A DNA stretch of 64,000 nt from Dyella sedimenti (GTDB lineage Bacteria > Pseudomonadota > Gammaproteobacteria > Xanthomonadales > Rhodanobacteraceae): contig NZ_JAKWJO010000007.1 in assembly GCF_022760995.1 (NCBI RefSeq), forward strand, positions 124,001-188,000, read 5' to 3'. The notes beneath the pieces are model-generated. The model was given only the letters and a program-made list of their open reading frames with translations, was not told the origin of the DNA and searched no databases. A program made the position numbers and the translations under genes. Position 1 is the stretch's first letter. Each line of letters begins with the position of its first letter. Shown piece by piece: positions 47,613 to 59,289 of this stretch.

Positions 47613-49354
47613 TGGCGGCCGCGAGCTGGGGCGCGTGGCCACAGGCGGATGGCACCACCGAATTTCGCCTGTGGGCGCCGGCCGCACGCACGGTGGCCCT
47701 GCTGCTCGACGGCGAGACACTGCCGATGCGTGCCTTGCGCCATGGAATGTTCGCGCGGCGCGCGCCCGCTGCCCCGGGTGCGGCCTATCGCTTCCTGATC
47801 GATGGCGAGGCGGCGGTGCCCGATCCGGCCTCGCGCGCGCAGTTGGGCGACGTGCACGGTCCCAGCCTGGTGATCGACCATGGAGACCACGCATGGTCCC
47901 ACCCGGCATGGCGCGGGCGTCCCTGGCACGAGGCGGTGATCTGCGAATTGCACGTCGGCTGCCTGGGCGGCTTCGCGGCGGTGACGCGCCAATTGCCCGC
48001 CCTGCGCGACGCCGGCTATACCGCCGTCGAACTGATGCCGCTGGGCGAGTTCCCCGGATCGCGCAACTGGGGCTACGACGGCGTGCTGCCGTATGCGCCG
48101 GAAGCCAGCTACGGCTCGCCCGAGGAACTCAAGACCCTGGTCGACACCGCGCACGGGCTGGGCATGATGGTGCTGCTGGACGTGGTGTACAACCACCTGG
48201 GGCCCAGCGGCAACGATCTGCCGCGCTATGCCCCGGGATTCTTCCGCACCGACATTCCCACGCCGTGGGGCCCGGCCATCGATTATCGGCGTCCGCGCGT
48301 GCGCGAGTTCTGCATCGACAATGCGCTGATGTGGCTGCGCGACTACCGTTTCGACGGGCTGCGGCTGGACGCCGTGCACACCATCCATCCAGCGTCGTTC
48401 CTGCGCGGCTTCGCCGACCGCGTCCGCTCGCGTCTGCCGGCGGACAGGCATGTGCACCTGTTGCTGGAGAACGAACGCAACGACGCGCGCCTGCTCGGCG
48501 CGGGCTATACCGCGCAATGGAACGACGACGGCCACAACGCGCTGCACGCGTTGCTCACCGGCGAGAGCGAAGGCTATTACGCCGACTTCGCGCGCCGCCC
48601 GCTCGAACACGTCATGCGCATGCTGGCCGAGGGCTTCGTGTTCCAGGGCCAGCGCGACCTGCGGGGACGCCGGCGCGGCCATCCCAGCGGCATGTTGCCG
48701 CCCGAGTCGTTCGTGCTGTTCCTGCAGAACCACGACCAGGTCGGCAACCGGCCGCTCGGCGAGCGCCTGGTCACCCTGGTGGCGCGCGAGCGGTGGCGCG
48801 CGGCGATGGCGCTGGTGGCGCTGTGCCCGATGATCCCGATGTTCTTCATGGGCGACGAATGGGCGTGCGACACGCCGTTCCTGTACTTCACCGACTACCA
48901 CGGCACCTTGGCGGCACAGGTGCGCGAGGGCCGGCGCGCCGAATTCGCCGCATTCGCCGGCTTCGCGGAGCCGGCGCGCCGCGCCGCCCTACCCGATCCC
49001 AACGAGCGCGCCACCTTCGATGCCTCCCGTCTCCGCGGCGGCGACGCCGAGGAGGCCGCGCGCACGCGCCAGTGGTTCCGCCACCTCATCGACCTGCGCA
49101 TGCAGCACCTGGTGCCGGGCCTGCCGGGCTGCCGCGCGATGGGTTGCATGCCGCTGGGCGAACGGGCGCTGGCCGCCCGCTGGCGCCTGGGCGACGGTGC
49201 GACCTGGTCGCTCGCCTTCAATGCGGGCGACACGGCGCTGCGCTACCGTCCGGGCCGCTATGCCGTGCGCATCCACCTGGAAGCCGCGCGGGAGGACCTG
49301 CTCGACGACGAACTGCCCCCCGCCAGCCTGGCCGCCTGGCATGAGCCGCCATGA
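47612..49354 (+). CDS. treZ: Malto-oligosyltrehalose trehalohydrolase
   Basis: Releases trehalose from the end of malto-oligosyl-trehalose made by TreY. The 580-residue protein has an N-terminal strand domain (FRLWAPAARTVALLLDGE) and a GH13 barrel. The nucleophile is Asp253 in GLRLDAVHTIHP, the acid/base is Glu286 in LLLENERNDA, and the third acid is Asp375 in FLQNHDQVGNRPLGERL, a motif typical of TreZ. WNDDGHNALHALLTGE is also diagnostic. I chose the ATG at 47612 because of the one-base overlap with glgB; an open frame runs further upstream inside glgB. It overlaps malQ by 4 bp. Confidence 0.94.
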   Translation: MAAASWGAWPQADGTTEFRLWAPAARTVALLLDGETLPMRALRHGMFARRAPAAPGAAYRFLIDGEAAVPDPASRAQLGDVHGPSLVIDHGDHAWSHPAWRGRPWHEAVICELHVGCLGGFAAVTRQLPALRDAGYTAVELMPLGEFPGSRNWGYDGVLPYAPEASYGSPEELKTLVDTAHGLGMMVLLDVVYNHLGPSGNDLPRYAPGFFRTDIPTPWGPAIDYRRPRVREFCIDNALMWLRDYRFDGLRLDAVHTIHPASFLRGFADRVRSRLPADRHVHLLLENERNDARLLGAGYTAQWNDDGHNALHALLTGESEGYYADFARRPLEHVMRMLAEGFVFQGQRDLRGRRRGHPSGMLPPESFVLFLQNHDQVGNRPLGERLVTLVARERWRAAMALVALCPMIPMFFMGDEWACDTPFLYFTDYHGTLAAQVREGRRAEFAAFAGFAEPARRAALPDPNERATFDASRLRGGDAEEAARTRQWFRHLIDLRMQHLVPGLPGCRAMGCMPLGERALAARWRLGDGATWSLAFNAGDTALRYRPGRYAVRIHLEAAREDLLDDELPPASLAAWHEPP

Positions 49355-51306
49355 ACAGGCCCTTGCAGCAACGCGCCCGCGATGCCGGCATCGAGGTGTC
49401 GTGGACCGATGCCCAGGGCCAGCCACGCGAGCTGTCGCCGGAGACCATCGACGCCTTGCTGCAGGTGCTGGAAAGCCACGCCCCGTCCGCACAGCCTGGG
49501 CTGCGCGTGGCGACCGCCGGCGCGGCGCTGCCGCCCGCATGCTCGGCCCGCGAGGCGTATTGCCTGGACACCCGGCGCCACGTGCCGCTGGCGCGCGATG
49601 CGCAAGGCCGCGTGCGCGCGCCCGGACAGCCCGGCCATTACCAGTTGGGAGGCTTGCCAGGGGACGGCATGCTCGCGGTGGCACCGCCGCGATGCTTCAC
49701 GGCGGCCGACCTGCCCGGACCGGCCGATCGCGCCTGGGGCGTCACCGCCCAGGTGTACGGCCTGCGGCGCCCCGGCGACGGCGGCCTGGGCGACAGCCAG
49801 GCCGTGGCCGCGCTGGGCCGCCACATCGCCGCAGCGGGCGGCGATGCGGTGGGCCTGAGCCCGCTGCACGCCATGAGCCCGCCGACGGCGGACTTCAGCC
49901 CCTATGCCCCCTCGCATCGCGCTTGGCTGGATACGCTGCAGATCGCGCCCGCGCAGGTGCTGGGCACCGAGGCGCTGCACGAGGCCCTGGAACACGGCGG
50001 GCAGACGCCGGCCTGGGCGCGCGCCGAACGCCGGCCGCTGATCGACTGGCCCGCGCAGGACGCCATGCGCCAGCAAGCCTGGGACCACCTCGTGCAGCGC
50101 TACGCAGGCCAGGGCGCGCTGCAACGCGCCCTGGCCGACTTCATCGCGGACGGCGGCGACTCCCTGCGCCTCCATGCGATCTTCGCCGCGCACCAGCGGC
50201 TGGCCCGCACCCGCGGCGAAAGTCCCGACTGGCGCCACTGGGGCCATGCCTGGCGCGACGGGCGGCACGCCGAGATGGCAGCCTTCGCCGGGCGGCATGC
50301 CACCGCGGTCGAACGCGAACTGTTCCTGCAATGGCTGGCCGCGCGCTGCTGGGACGACACGCAGGCGCAACTGCGCGCGGCGGGACAGCGCATCGGCCTG
50401 GTGTGGGATCTCGCCGCCGGCTTCGAGCCGGGCGGCAGCGAGGCATGGCGGTATCGTGAACTGGTGGTGGAAGGCGCGCACATCGGCGCGCCGCCCGACG
50501 CATTCAACCCCGACGGCCAGGACTGGGGACTGGCCGCGTATTCGCCCGCCGCCCTGCGGCGCAGCGGCTACGCCCCCGTGCGCGAATGGCTGGGGCGCAT
50601 GATGCCGCGCGGCGGCGGGCTGCGCATCGACCACATCCTCGGCTGGTCGCGGCTGTGGCTCATTCCCGGCGGCATGTCGCCGCGCGAGGGCGGCTACGTG
50701 CGCTATCCGCAGCACGACCTGCTGGGCCTGCTTGCGTTGGCTTCCTGGCGGCATCGCTGCCTGGTGATCGGAGAGGATCTCGGCACCGTTCCGGCGGATC
50801 TTCGCCAGGTGCTGGCCGGGCACGGCGTGTATGGCATGGACGTGCTGCCGTTCACGCGCGATGCGCAGGGCGGCTTCGTTCCGCCCGCGCAATGGCGCCG
50901 CCACGCCGTGGCGATGAGCAGCACCCACGACCTGCCGCCGCTGGCCGGCTGGCGCGCGGGCACCGACCTGGATGCGCTGGCCCGCGTGCATGGCTGGAAT
51001 GGGGGCACGCTCGCCGACGCGCGCAAGCAGCGCCAGCACGACATGGCCAAGCTCGACCGCCTGCTCCAGTCATTTCCCGCGCGCTCGCCGCGCCAGGCCG
51101 CCCTGCGCGCGGTGGCCGAGAGCGCCTCGGCGCTGGCGCTGTTTCCGCTGGAGGACGTATTGGCCGAACGCCTGCAACCCAACTTGCCCGGCACCGTGCC
51201 CAGCCAGTACCCGAACTGGCGGCGCCGCCTGAGCTGGCGGCTGCCCAGGCTGGACGCCACCCTGCGCTGGATCGCCCGCCATCGCCGGACGCACGCCGAT
51301 GCCTGA
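49351..51306 (+). CDS. malQ: 4-alpha-glucanotransferase (amylomaltase)
   Basis: Transfers alpha-1,4-glucan segments between maltodextrins. The 651-residue GH77 protein has catalytic acids Asp427 (GLRIDHILGWSRLW), Glu475 (VIGEDLGTVPADLR) and Asp527 (SSTHDLPPLAGWRAG). A non-catalytic N-terminal 120 residues precede the barrel. PSQYPNWRRRLS near the C-terminus is a family marker. In this cluster it would rearrange the short glucans produced during TreYZ and GlgX action. It starts by a 4-bp ATGA overlap and its last 8 bp overlap treY. Confidence 0.94.
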   Translation: MNRPLQQRARDAGIEVSWTDAQGQPRELSPETIDALLQVLESHAPSAQPGLRVATAGAALPPACSAREAYCLDTRRHVPLARDAQGRVRAPGQPGHYQLGGLPGDGMLAVAPPRCFTAADLPGPADRAWGVTAQVYGLRRPGDGGLGDSQAVAALGRHIAAAGGDAVGLSPLHAMSPPTADFSPYAPSHRAWLDTLQIAPAQVLGTEALHEALEHGGQTPAWARAERRPLIDWPAQDAMRQQAWDHLVQRYAGQGALQRALADFIADGGDSLRLHAIFAAHQRLARTRGESPDWRHWGHAWRDGRHAEMAAFAGRHATAVERELFLQWLAARCWDDTQAQLRAAGQRIGLVWDLAAGFEPGGSEAWRYRELVVEGAHIGAPPDAFNPDGQDWGLAAYSPAALRRSGYAPVREWLGRMMPRGGGLRIDHILGWSRLWLIPGGMSPREGGYVRYPQHDLLGLLALASWRHRCLVIGEDLGTVPADLRQVLAGHGVYGMDVLPFTRDAQGGFVPPAQWRRHAVAMSSTHDLPPLAGWRAGTDLDALARVHGWNGGTLADARKQRQHDMAKLDRLLQSFPARSPRQAALRAVAESASALALFPLEDVLAERLQPNLPGTVPSQYPNWRRRLSWRLPRLDATLRWIARHRRTHADA

Positions 51307-53860
51307 GCTGCTGGCCACCGTCCGCATCCAGCTCCACCCCGGCTTCGATTTCTGGGCGGCGCTGCGGCAGGTGCCCTATTACCGCCGCCTCGGCATCAGC
51401 CACCTGTACCTGTCGCCTATCGCCGAGGCGCGCGTGGGCTCCACGCACGGCTACGACGTCACCGATCCGACCATGGTGCGCAAGGAACTCGGCGGCGAGA
51501 CCGGCCTGCGTGCCCTGGCCGAGGCGCTGCACGAGCACGGCATGGGCGCGATCCTGGACATCGTGCCCAACCACATGGCGGCCGATCCGGCGAATCCCTG
51601 GTGGCGCGACGTGCTGCTGCGCGGCCCGGACAGTCGCTACGCACGTTACTTCGACATCGACTGGGCCTCGCCCGCCTCGCCGGGCCGCCTCTGGCTGCCC
51701 TGGCTGCCGGCGCCGCTGGATGAAGTGATCGCGCACGGCGGGCTCCGCGTGGAATGCGACGACGCGCGGGCGCCAGTGCTGTGCCATGCCGACTGGCGCC
51801 TGCCGCTGGCCGAGGGCAGCCTCGACGCACTCAATGCCGCCACCGCGGACGGCATGCGCGCACTGCTGGAGCGCCAGCACTACCGCCTGGCCTGGTGGCG
51901 CAGCAGCAGCGACGTGGTGAACTACCGGCGCTTCTTCGACATCGACGGCCTGGCGGCGCTGGACATGGCCTGCGAGGAAGCCTTCGACGCCGTGCATGCG
52001 CTGCCGCTGCGGCTGCTGGCCACCGGCATGGTCGACGGCCTGCGCATCGACCACATCGACGGACTGGCCGATCCCACGCGCTACCTCGTCCACCTGCGCA
52101 ACGCGATCGCGCCGATCGCCCGCCGGCGCAGCGCGCCGGTCAGCCTGCACGTGGAGAAGATCCTGCGTGGCGACGAGCGGCTGCCCGACGCGTGGCCCGT
52201 CGACGGCAGCACCGGCTACGACATGATGGACCGGCTCAGCGCGATCCTGCACGACGGCCAGGCGCAGGCGCCGCTGGCGCGCACCTGGCGCGAACTTGGC
52301 GGCCGCCGCGCCTCGTTCGCGCGCGAGGAACGCCTTGCCCGGCGGCAATGGCTGCGCCGCGGCCTGCGCAGCGACTTCGAACGCACCGTGCGTGCCTGGC
52401 AGGGCTGCCTGCGCGAGGTGCCCACCTGCGGCGATTACACCGATGCCGCGCTCGCCCGCGCCTGTGCCGACGTGCTGGTCCACATGCCGGTCTATCGCAC
52501 GTACCTCGGTGCACAGGCGCCCGGCAAGGAGGATCGCCGCGTGCTCTCGCACGCCTTCGCGCGGGCGGAGCGCGACGGGCATCCGGACGACCGCGAACTG
52601 CGGCAGTGGTTGCACCACGCGATGAGCATGGAGCCACCCGAGCGGGATGCGCATTGCCCTTGGCGGCAGGCACGGCAGCGGTTCGAGCAGCTGTCCGCGC
52701 CGCTGGCCGCCAAGGCGGTGGAGGACACCGCGTTCTACCGCCATGGCGCGTGGCTGTCGCGCAACGAGGTGGGCAGCGATCCCTCGGTGTTCGCGCTCGA
52801 TGCGGAAGCCTTCCACCGCGACATGCAATGGCGCGCCGCGCACGCGCCACGCAGCCTGGTAGCCACCGCCACGCACGACCACAAGCGCGGCGAGGACGTC
52901 CGCGCGCGCATGGCAGCGTGGAGCGAACGGCCGGAGCGCTGGCAGGAACTGCTGTCCACATCGCTACCGGTGCTGCGCGATGCCTGCGGGGAACGCGTAG
53001 CCGCCGGCGACATCGCCATGCTGCTGCAGACGCTGGTCGCCGCCTGGCCGCTGGCGCTCGACGCCGACGACGCGACAGGTTTGCACCGCTACCTGGAGCG
53101 GATGCGCGCGTGGTGGATCAAGGCCTTGCGCGAAGCCCGGCTGCATACGCGCTGGACCCGCCCGGACGAGGCCTACGAAGAGGCCGCGATGACCCTGCTG
53201 CAGCGGCTGGAAGGCGATGCCGGGCTGGCCCCCACGCTCCAGCGCATCGCAGACGCGGCACACGGGCTGGACGCGCCCGGCGCACTCAACGGCCTGGTGA
53301 GCCTGGCGTTGCGCCACACCCTGCCTGGCATACCCGATCTCTACCAGGGCGACGAGGACTGGGACCTCTCGCTGGTGGATCCGGACAACCGCCGGCCGGT
53401 GGACTACCCGGCGCGGCACCGCCGCCTGGCGTCATCGACGCCGCTGCCGGAATTGCTGCGGCAATTCCGCGACGGTGCCATCAAGCAGGCCCTGCTGGCG
53501 CGCCTGCTCGCCGCGCGCCACGCGCTGCCCGGCGCCTTCCTGCACGGCGACTACCAGGCCTGGCCGGCGCATGGTCCCGCGGCGGACCACGTGCTGGCCT
53601 TCCTGCGCCATCACGGCCGCGACACCCTGCTGGTGGCGGTGCCGCGCCTGTGCATGCGCTGGATGGACGGCCAGCCGCTGCCGCGCGTGCCGCTGCATGC
53701 GTGGCGCGATACGCGGCTGTTGCCGCCCGCCGCCGCGCATTACCGCGACCTGCTCGGCGAACGCGCGCTGCGCGCTCCCGATGCCGAGGGCTGGCCATTG
53801 TCCGAACTGCTGGGCGAATGGCCGGTCGCCGTATGCCACGCCTCGACGGAGGAACCATGA
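51299..53860 (+). CDS. treY: Malto-oligosyltrehalose synthase
   Basis: Converts the reducing-end alpha-1,4 bond of maltodextrin to alpha-1,1, giving a terminal trehalose unit. The 853-residue GH13 protein opens TVRIQLHPGFDFWAALRQVP and has LYLSPIAEARVGSTHGYDV. Catalytic Asp251 lies in GLRIDHIDGLADP and Glu286 in LHVEKILRGDE. DIVPNHMAADPANPWW and TATHDHKRGEDVRARM are TreY hallmarks. It overlaps malQ by 8 bp and the DUF2934 gene by 4 bp, so translation is coupled. With treZ it completes the TreYZ trehalose route from glycogen. Confidence 0.95.
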   Translation: MPELLATVRIQLHPGFDFWAALRQVPYYRRLGISHLYLSPIAEARVGSTHGYDVTDPTMVRKELGGETGLRALAEALHEHGMGAILDIVPNHMAADPANPWWRDVLLRGPDSRYARYFDIDWASPASPGRLWLPWLPAPLDEVIAHGGLRVECDDARAPVLCHADWRLPLAEGSLDALNAATADGMRALLERQHYRLAWWRSSSDVVNYRRFFDIDGLAALDMACEEAFDAVHALPLRLLATGMVDGLRIDHIDGLADPTRYLVHLRNAIAPIARRRSAPVSLHVEKILRGDERLPDAWPVDGSTGYDMMDRLSAILHDGQAQAPLARTWRELGGRRASFAREERLARRQWLRRGLRSDFERTVRAWQGCLREVPTCGDYTDAALARACADVLVHMPVYRTYLGAQAPGKEDRRVLSHAFARAERDGHPDDRELRQWLHHAMSMEPPERDAHCPWRQARQRFEQLSAPLAAKAVEDTAFYRHGAWLSRNEVGSDPSVFALDAEAFHRDMQWRAAHAPRSLVATATHDHKRGEDVRARMAAWSERPERWQELLSTSLPVLRDACGERVAAGDIAMLLQTLVAAWPLALDADDATGLHRYLERMRAWWIKALREARLHTRWTRPDEAYEEAAMTLLQRLEGDAGLAPTLQRIADAAHGLDAPGALNGLVSLALRHTLPGIPDLYQGDEDWDLSLVDPDNRRPVDYPARHRRLASSTPLPELLRQFRDGAIKQALLARLLAARHALPGAFLHGDYQAWPAHGPAADHVLAFLRHHGRDTLLVAVPRLCMRWMDGQPLPRVPLHAWRDTRLLPPAAAHYRDLLGERALRAPDAEGWPLSELLGEWPVAVCHASTEEP

Positions 53861-54036
53861 ACCCTGACGATCGTGAAGAACGCATCCGCCAGATGGCCCA
53901 TCGCATCTGGGAATCGGAAGGCCGCCCGCAAGGCCAGGAGACGCGGCACTGGCACATCGCCGAGCGGCTGATCGAGGCCAGCGACCGCGAGCCAGAAGAC
54001 GGCGAGCGCTCACCGGACGAGCCGCCGAAGGAGTGA
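53857..54036 (+). CDS. DUF2934 protein embedded in the trehalose/glycogen cluster
   Basis: Small acidic protein of 59 residues with the DUF2934 signature RIRQMAHRIWESEGRPQGQE followed by HWHIAERLIEA. It has no membrane segment, and the C-terminus is Pro/Glu-rich. It starts inside the treY stop (ATGA) and ends 3 bp before glgX. Proteins of this family sit at the same place between treY and glgX in Pseudomonas (PA2161 region), so an accessory role in the pathway is likely but not known. Confidence 0.88.
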   Translation: MNPDDREERIRQMAHRIWESEGRPQGQETRHWHIAERLIEASDREPEDGERSPDEPPKE

Positions 54037-54039
54037 TCC

Positions 54040-56199
<2,160 letters not shown>

Positions 56200-56296
56200 G
56201 CGGGTGATTTCATTGTTTGTTCTGCCGAAGGGCCGTATTTCCCTTTTCCTTAGCGCCTTACGTATCTCGACTAAGACTCGACGCCAATCGTCTCCC

Positions 56297-56436
56297 TGTG
56301 GGAACGCACCCTGTGCGCGACGCCTTTCGCCTCATGGCTGGTCGTCCCGGCGCATCCCGCCAAAGGAGGCAAGGGCCAGGATGACGGACATAGAGGCCGA
56401 GGCAAAAGGCGGTCGCGCACAGGGTGCGCTCCTACA
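56297..56436. repeat. Long inverted-repeat element, copy 5 (extended)
   Basis: Outer arms 56297-56321 and 56412-56436 match the same 25-bp unit as the other copies, with two differences. The pairing continues inward for another 12 bp (56322-56333 with 56399-56410, one mismatch after a one-base bulge), leaving a 65-bp interior. The total length of 140 bp is nearly twice that of the other copies. Confidence 0.85.
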
Positions 56437-56497
56437 GCATGGCGCCATGGAGATGCCGAGCTGAGACTCCGAGCGAAGGGCTAACCTACGGAGGAAT

Positions 56498-56518
56498 CCT
56501 TCTCCCTTCGGGAGAAGG
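56498..56518. terminator. Hairpin at the 3' end of the DUF2383 gene
   Basis: CCTTCTCCC and GGGAGAAGG form a perfect 9-bp stem around TTC. It lies 28 bp beyond the stop of the leftward gene at 56547. It lacks a T run in that direction, so it may be a member of the CTCTCCC repeat family rather than a true terminator. Confidence 0.45.
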
Positions 56519-56546
56519 TGCCGGCAGGTGGATGAGGGCACGAAAC

Positions 56547-57002
56547 TCAGGCGCTGCGCTGCAGCCCATGCTTGATGTCGCGCATCTGGTCGTGGTCCCG
56601 CAGCACCAGTTGGTAGGTGTCCTGGATCACCTGCCGGGTCGGCGTGGACAGGCTTTCGTCCTTGAGGGCTTCTTCATACTTGGACTTGATATGGTCCTCG
56701 CCGCGCTCGACCTCGTCGACCACCGCTTGGTCGCCCTTGCTCAACGCCGCGCGCAGGTCGACGAACACCCGGTGCACCGACGCCGCCAGCGAGCCTTCGT
56801 CGGCCGGCGTGCCGCCCAGTTGGCGCACCTGTTCCTGCAATCGCGACGCGACGCGCTGGCGTTCGGTGGAGCGCTGGTCGAACAGCTCCTTGAACTGCGC
56901 ATTCTGCGTTTCCTTGGCCGCCTCGGCATAACCAAGCATGCTGTCGATGGTCACTTCGACAAGGCGGTTCAACATGCGGACATCGTGATCGTTGCTGGTC
57001 AT
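56547..57002 (-). CDS. PA2169/DUF2383-family four-helix protein
   Basis: Helical protein of 151 residues, with ferritin-like four-helix-bundle character. It has RMLNRLVEVTIDSMLGYAEA, a DQRSTERQRVASRLQEQV helix and DEVERGEDHIKSKYEEAL. The pattern of Glu and His resembles the PA2169 family, whose members are induced in stationary phase and biofilm in Pseudomonas; the biochemical role is unknown. I chose ATG 57002; the open frame upstream is not family-like. It lies near glgX, as PA2169 does in Pseudomonas aeruginosa. Confidence 0.82.
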   Translation of the reverse strand: MTSNDHDVRMLNRLVEVTIDSMLGYAEAAKETQNAQFKELFDQRSTERQRVASRLQEQVRQLGGTPADEGSLAASVHRVFVDLRAALSKGDQAVVDEVERGEDHIKSKYEEALKDESLSTPTRQVIQDTYQLVLRDHDQMRDIKHGLQRSA

Positions 57003-57274
57003 GGCGTGCTCCTCGCAAAGGGGAATCCACCTTGGCCGGCATGCCGGCACGACTTGGTGAATTTGGGATGGCGACCTGGTCAAGGCCAGCCGTCGCGCGG
57101 CGCACGCCGCCGCCGTGCACGTGCCCTTTCGCCTCCTTCGACATTTCCTCGGCGCCACCCGGCGCCCACTTGCGGCTGCACGCTGCATGCGCGCCGGGAG
57201 CGCGAAGGGATGCCTCCCCTTCCATCCCTTCCGTCCCGTTTCCATCTACCCATTCCACGATGGAGGATCGCCGC

Positions 57275-57469
57275 ATGGCGCACACCAACGTGACATGCAC
57301 GCACAAGGCTTGCCTGTGTGAAGTTTCCGATCCCGGGATGTTCTGCAGCGACTATTGCAAGGAAGCCTGGGACGACAACCTCGACGACCCGGTATGCAAG
57401 TGCGGCCATTCCGCCTGCATGCAGTCCCTCGAGGACGGTACCGAGGACCCGATGGAAGGGCCTGTTTGA
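57275..57469 (+). CDS. Bacterial metallothionein
   Basis: Small cysteine-rich metal-binding protein of 64 residues. It has eight cysteines: 8, 13 and 15 (CTHKACLCEV), 24 and 28 (MFCSDYC), then 41, 43 and 48 (CKCGHSAC). His10 and His45 could be extra ligands. The order and spacing resemble the cyanobacterial SmtA and Pseudomonas BmtA type, which bind Zn and Cd. The acidic tail is extra. The start ATG at 57275 has GGAGG 8 nt upstream. No SmtB-like repressor is adjacent. Confidence 0.88.
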   Translation: MAHTNVTCTHKACLCEVSDPGMFCSDYCKEAWDDNLDDPVCKCGHSACMQSLEDGTEDPMEGPV

Positions 57470-57522
57470 GGGATGCCTCTGCCACACCGGCTCAACGCGG
57501 GCTACGGGGAGATCGTGAACAC

Positions 57523-59289
57523 TCAGGAAAACACCTCGCGCAGCGTCTGCCGGAGCACGGCGGAAGCATCCGGGTCGTCCTTGCCCAAGGCAGCCAAGTA
57601 GTTGCCCAGCAATTCGAAGCCGACACGGGGCGGTACCGGCGGCACGTTCGGATCGGCGGCGAATTCGATCAGCGTGGGCGCCTGGGCCGCGAACGCCTCG
57701 CGCCAGGCGCCCGCCACGTTCTCCGGCCTGTCGACGCGGATGCCGCGAAAGCCCAGCAGTTCGGCGTAGCGCGCATAGGGAAACTCTTCCACGTCCTGGG
57801 CCGGCGCGAACTTCGGATCGCCGCCCTGCCCGCGCTGCTCCCAGGTCACCAGGTTGAGGTCGCGATTGGCCAGCACCATCACCACAAAGCCCGGGTGCTT
57901 CCAGCGGCGCCAGTACTGCTTGACGGTGACCAGCTCGGCATTGCCATTCATCTGCATGGCGCCGTCGCCCACGATCACCAGCACCGGACGGTCGGGATGG
58001 GCCATCTTGGCGGCGATGCCATACGGCATGCCGCCGCCCATGGAGGCCAGCTTGCCGGACAGCGAGGCCATCATGCCCTCGCGCAGCCTGACGTGGCGCG
58101 CGTACCAGTTGGTGTGCGAACCGCAGTCGCCGCAGATGATCACGTCGTCCGGCAGGCAGGCGGAAAGCTCCCAGAATATCCGCTGGGGGTTGATCGGCTC
58201 GGCCGGCTCCATCGCCGCGGCTTCCAGCGAGCGCCACCACTTGCGCACGTCCAGCTCGATGCGCTCGCGCCAGTCGGCGTTGTCCTTCTTGCGCAGCAGT
58301 GGCAGCAGCCGGCCCAGCACCTGCGCGCTATCGCCGATCAGGTTGACCTCGGTGGGGTAGCGCATGGAAACGTTGGCGGGATCGATGTCGATCTGCACGG
58401 CGCGCGCCTTCCCTTCTTCCGGCAGGAATTCCACATAGGGCATGGTGGTGCCGACCAGCAGCAGCGTGTCGCACTCGTCCATCAGCTTCCAGCTGGGACG
58501 CGTGCCCAGCAGGCCGATGGCGCCGGTGACCCAGGGCAGCTCGTCCGGCAGCGCCGCCTTGCCCAGCAGGGCCTTGGCCACGCCGGCGCCCAGGCATTCG
58601 GCCACCTCGCGCACTTGCTTGCCAGCGTGCAGGGCGCCCGCGCCGACCAGCATGGCCACACGCCGGCCCTGGTTGAGCACCTCGGCCGCGCGCTGGATAT
58701 CCTCGTCCGTGGGCACCGGGCGCGCGTAGGCGGGCCTCACGCCCGACAGCACGTCGCCATGCTTGCGCGGCGGATGCGGCATCGCCGGCAGTTCCTGCAC
58801 ATCGTTGGGAACGATCACGCAGCACACCGTGCGCTCGGCCAGCGCGATGCGGATGGCCCGGTCGACGACATGGCGCGCCTGCGCGGGCGTGGTGATGGTC
58901 TGGACATAGCGCGCCACGTCCTTGAACAGCGAAGGCAGGTCCACCTCCTGCTGGTAGTCGCTGCCCAGCACCGAGCGCGGCTGCTGGCCGACCACCGCCA
59001 GCACCGGCACATGGTCCATGCGCGCGTCGTAGAGGCCGTTCAGCAGATGGATGGCGCCCGGCCCCGAGGTGGCCAGGCACACGCCCAACTCGCCGGTGAA
59101 CTTGGCATGGCCGCAGGCCATGAAGGCCGCCATTTCCTCATGGCGCACGCGCACGTAGTCGAACCTGTCCGTGGCGCGCCCCATCGCGCCCATCAGGCCA
59201 TTGATGCCATCGCCGGGATAGCCGAAAACACGTTCGACGTTCCAGGCGGTGAGGCGTTCCAGCACGAAATCGGCGACGGTGTATTTCAT
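57523..59289 (-). CDS. Thiamine-diphosphate-dependent oxidase/decarboxylase, PoxB-like
   Basis: Protein of 588 residues with the three domains of the pyruvate oxidase/acetolactate synthase family. The N-terminal Pyr domain has VFGYPGDGINGLM and catalytic Glu51 in VRHEEMAAF. The central domain is FAD/nucleotide-type. The C-terminal PP domain has the ThDP motif GDGAMQMNGNAEL (Gly441-Asp442-Gly443) ending in ANRDLN. It resembles stand-alone ThDP-requiring proteins and PoxB; pyruvate to acetate plus CO2 is one possibility. The membrane-binding C-terminal peptide of E. coli PoxB is not evident. It is convergent with the metallothionein gene. Confidence 0.85.
   Translation of the reverse strand: MKYTVADFVLERLTAWNVERVFGYPGDGINGLMGAMGRATDRFDYVRVRHEEMAAFMACGHAKFTGELGVCLATSGPGAIHLLNGLYDARMDHVPVLAVVGQQPRSVLGSDYQQEVDLPSLFKDVARYVQTITTPAQARHVVDRAIRIALAERTVCCVIVPNDVQELPAMPHPPRKHGDVLSGVRPAYARPVPTDEDIQRAAEVLNQGRRVAMLVGAGALHAGKQVREVAECLGAGVAKALLGKAALPDELPWVTGAIGLLGTRPSWKLMDECDTLLLVGTTMPYVEFLPEEGKARAVQIDIDPANVSMRYPTEVNLIGDSAQVLGRLLPLLRKKDNADWRERIELDVRKWWRSLEAAAMEPAEPINPQRIFWELSACLPDDVIICGDCGSHTNWYARHVRLREGMMASLSGKLASMGGGMPYGIAAKMAHPDRPVLVIVGDGAMQMNGNAELVTVKQYWRRWKHPGFVVMVLANRDLNLVTWEQRGQGGDPKFAPAQDVEEFPYARYAELLGFRGIRVDRPENVAGAWREAFAAQAPTLIEFAADPNVPPVPPRVGFELLGNYLAALGKDDPDASAVLRQTLREVFS

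Larger units (their letters stand above)
56200..56546. other. 347-bp gap holding two repeat elements
   Basis: No gene is supported. It contains inverted-repeat copy 5 (56297-56436) and a CTTCTCCC-type hairpin (56498-56518). The first 90 bases after glgX are AT-richer and show no clear terminator. Confidence 0.5.
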
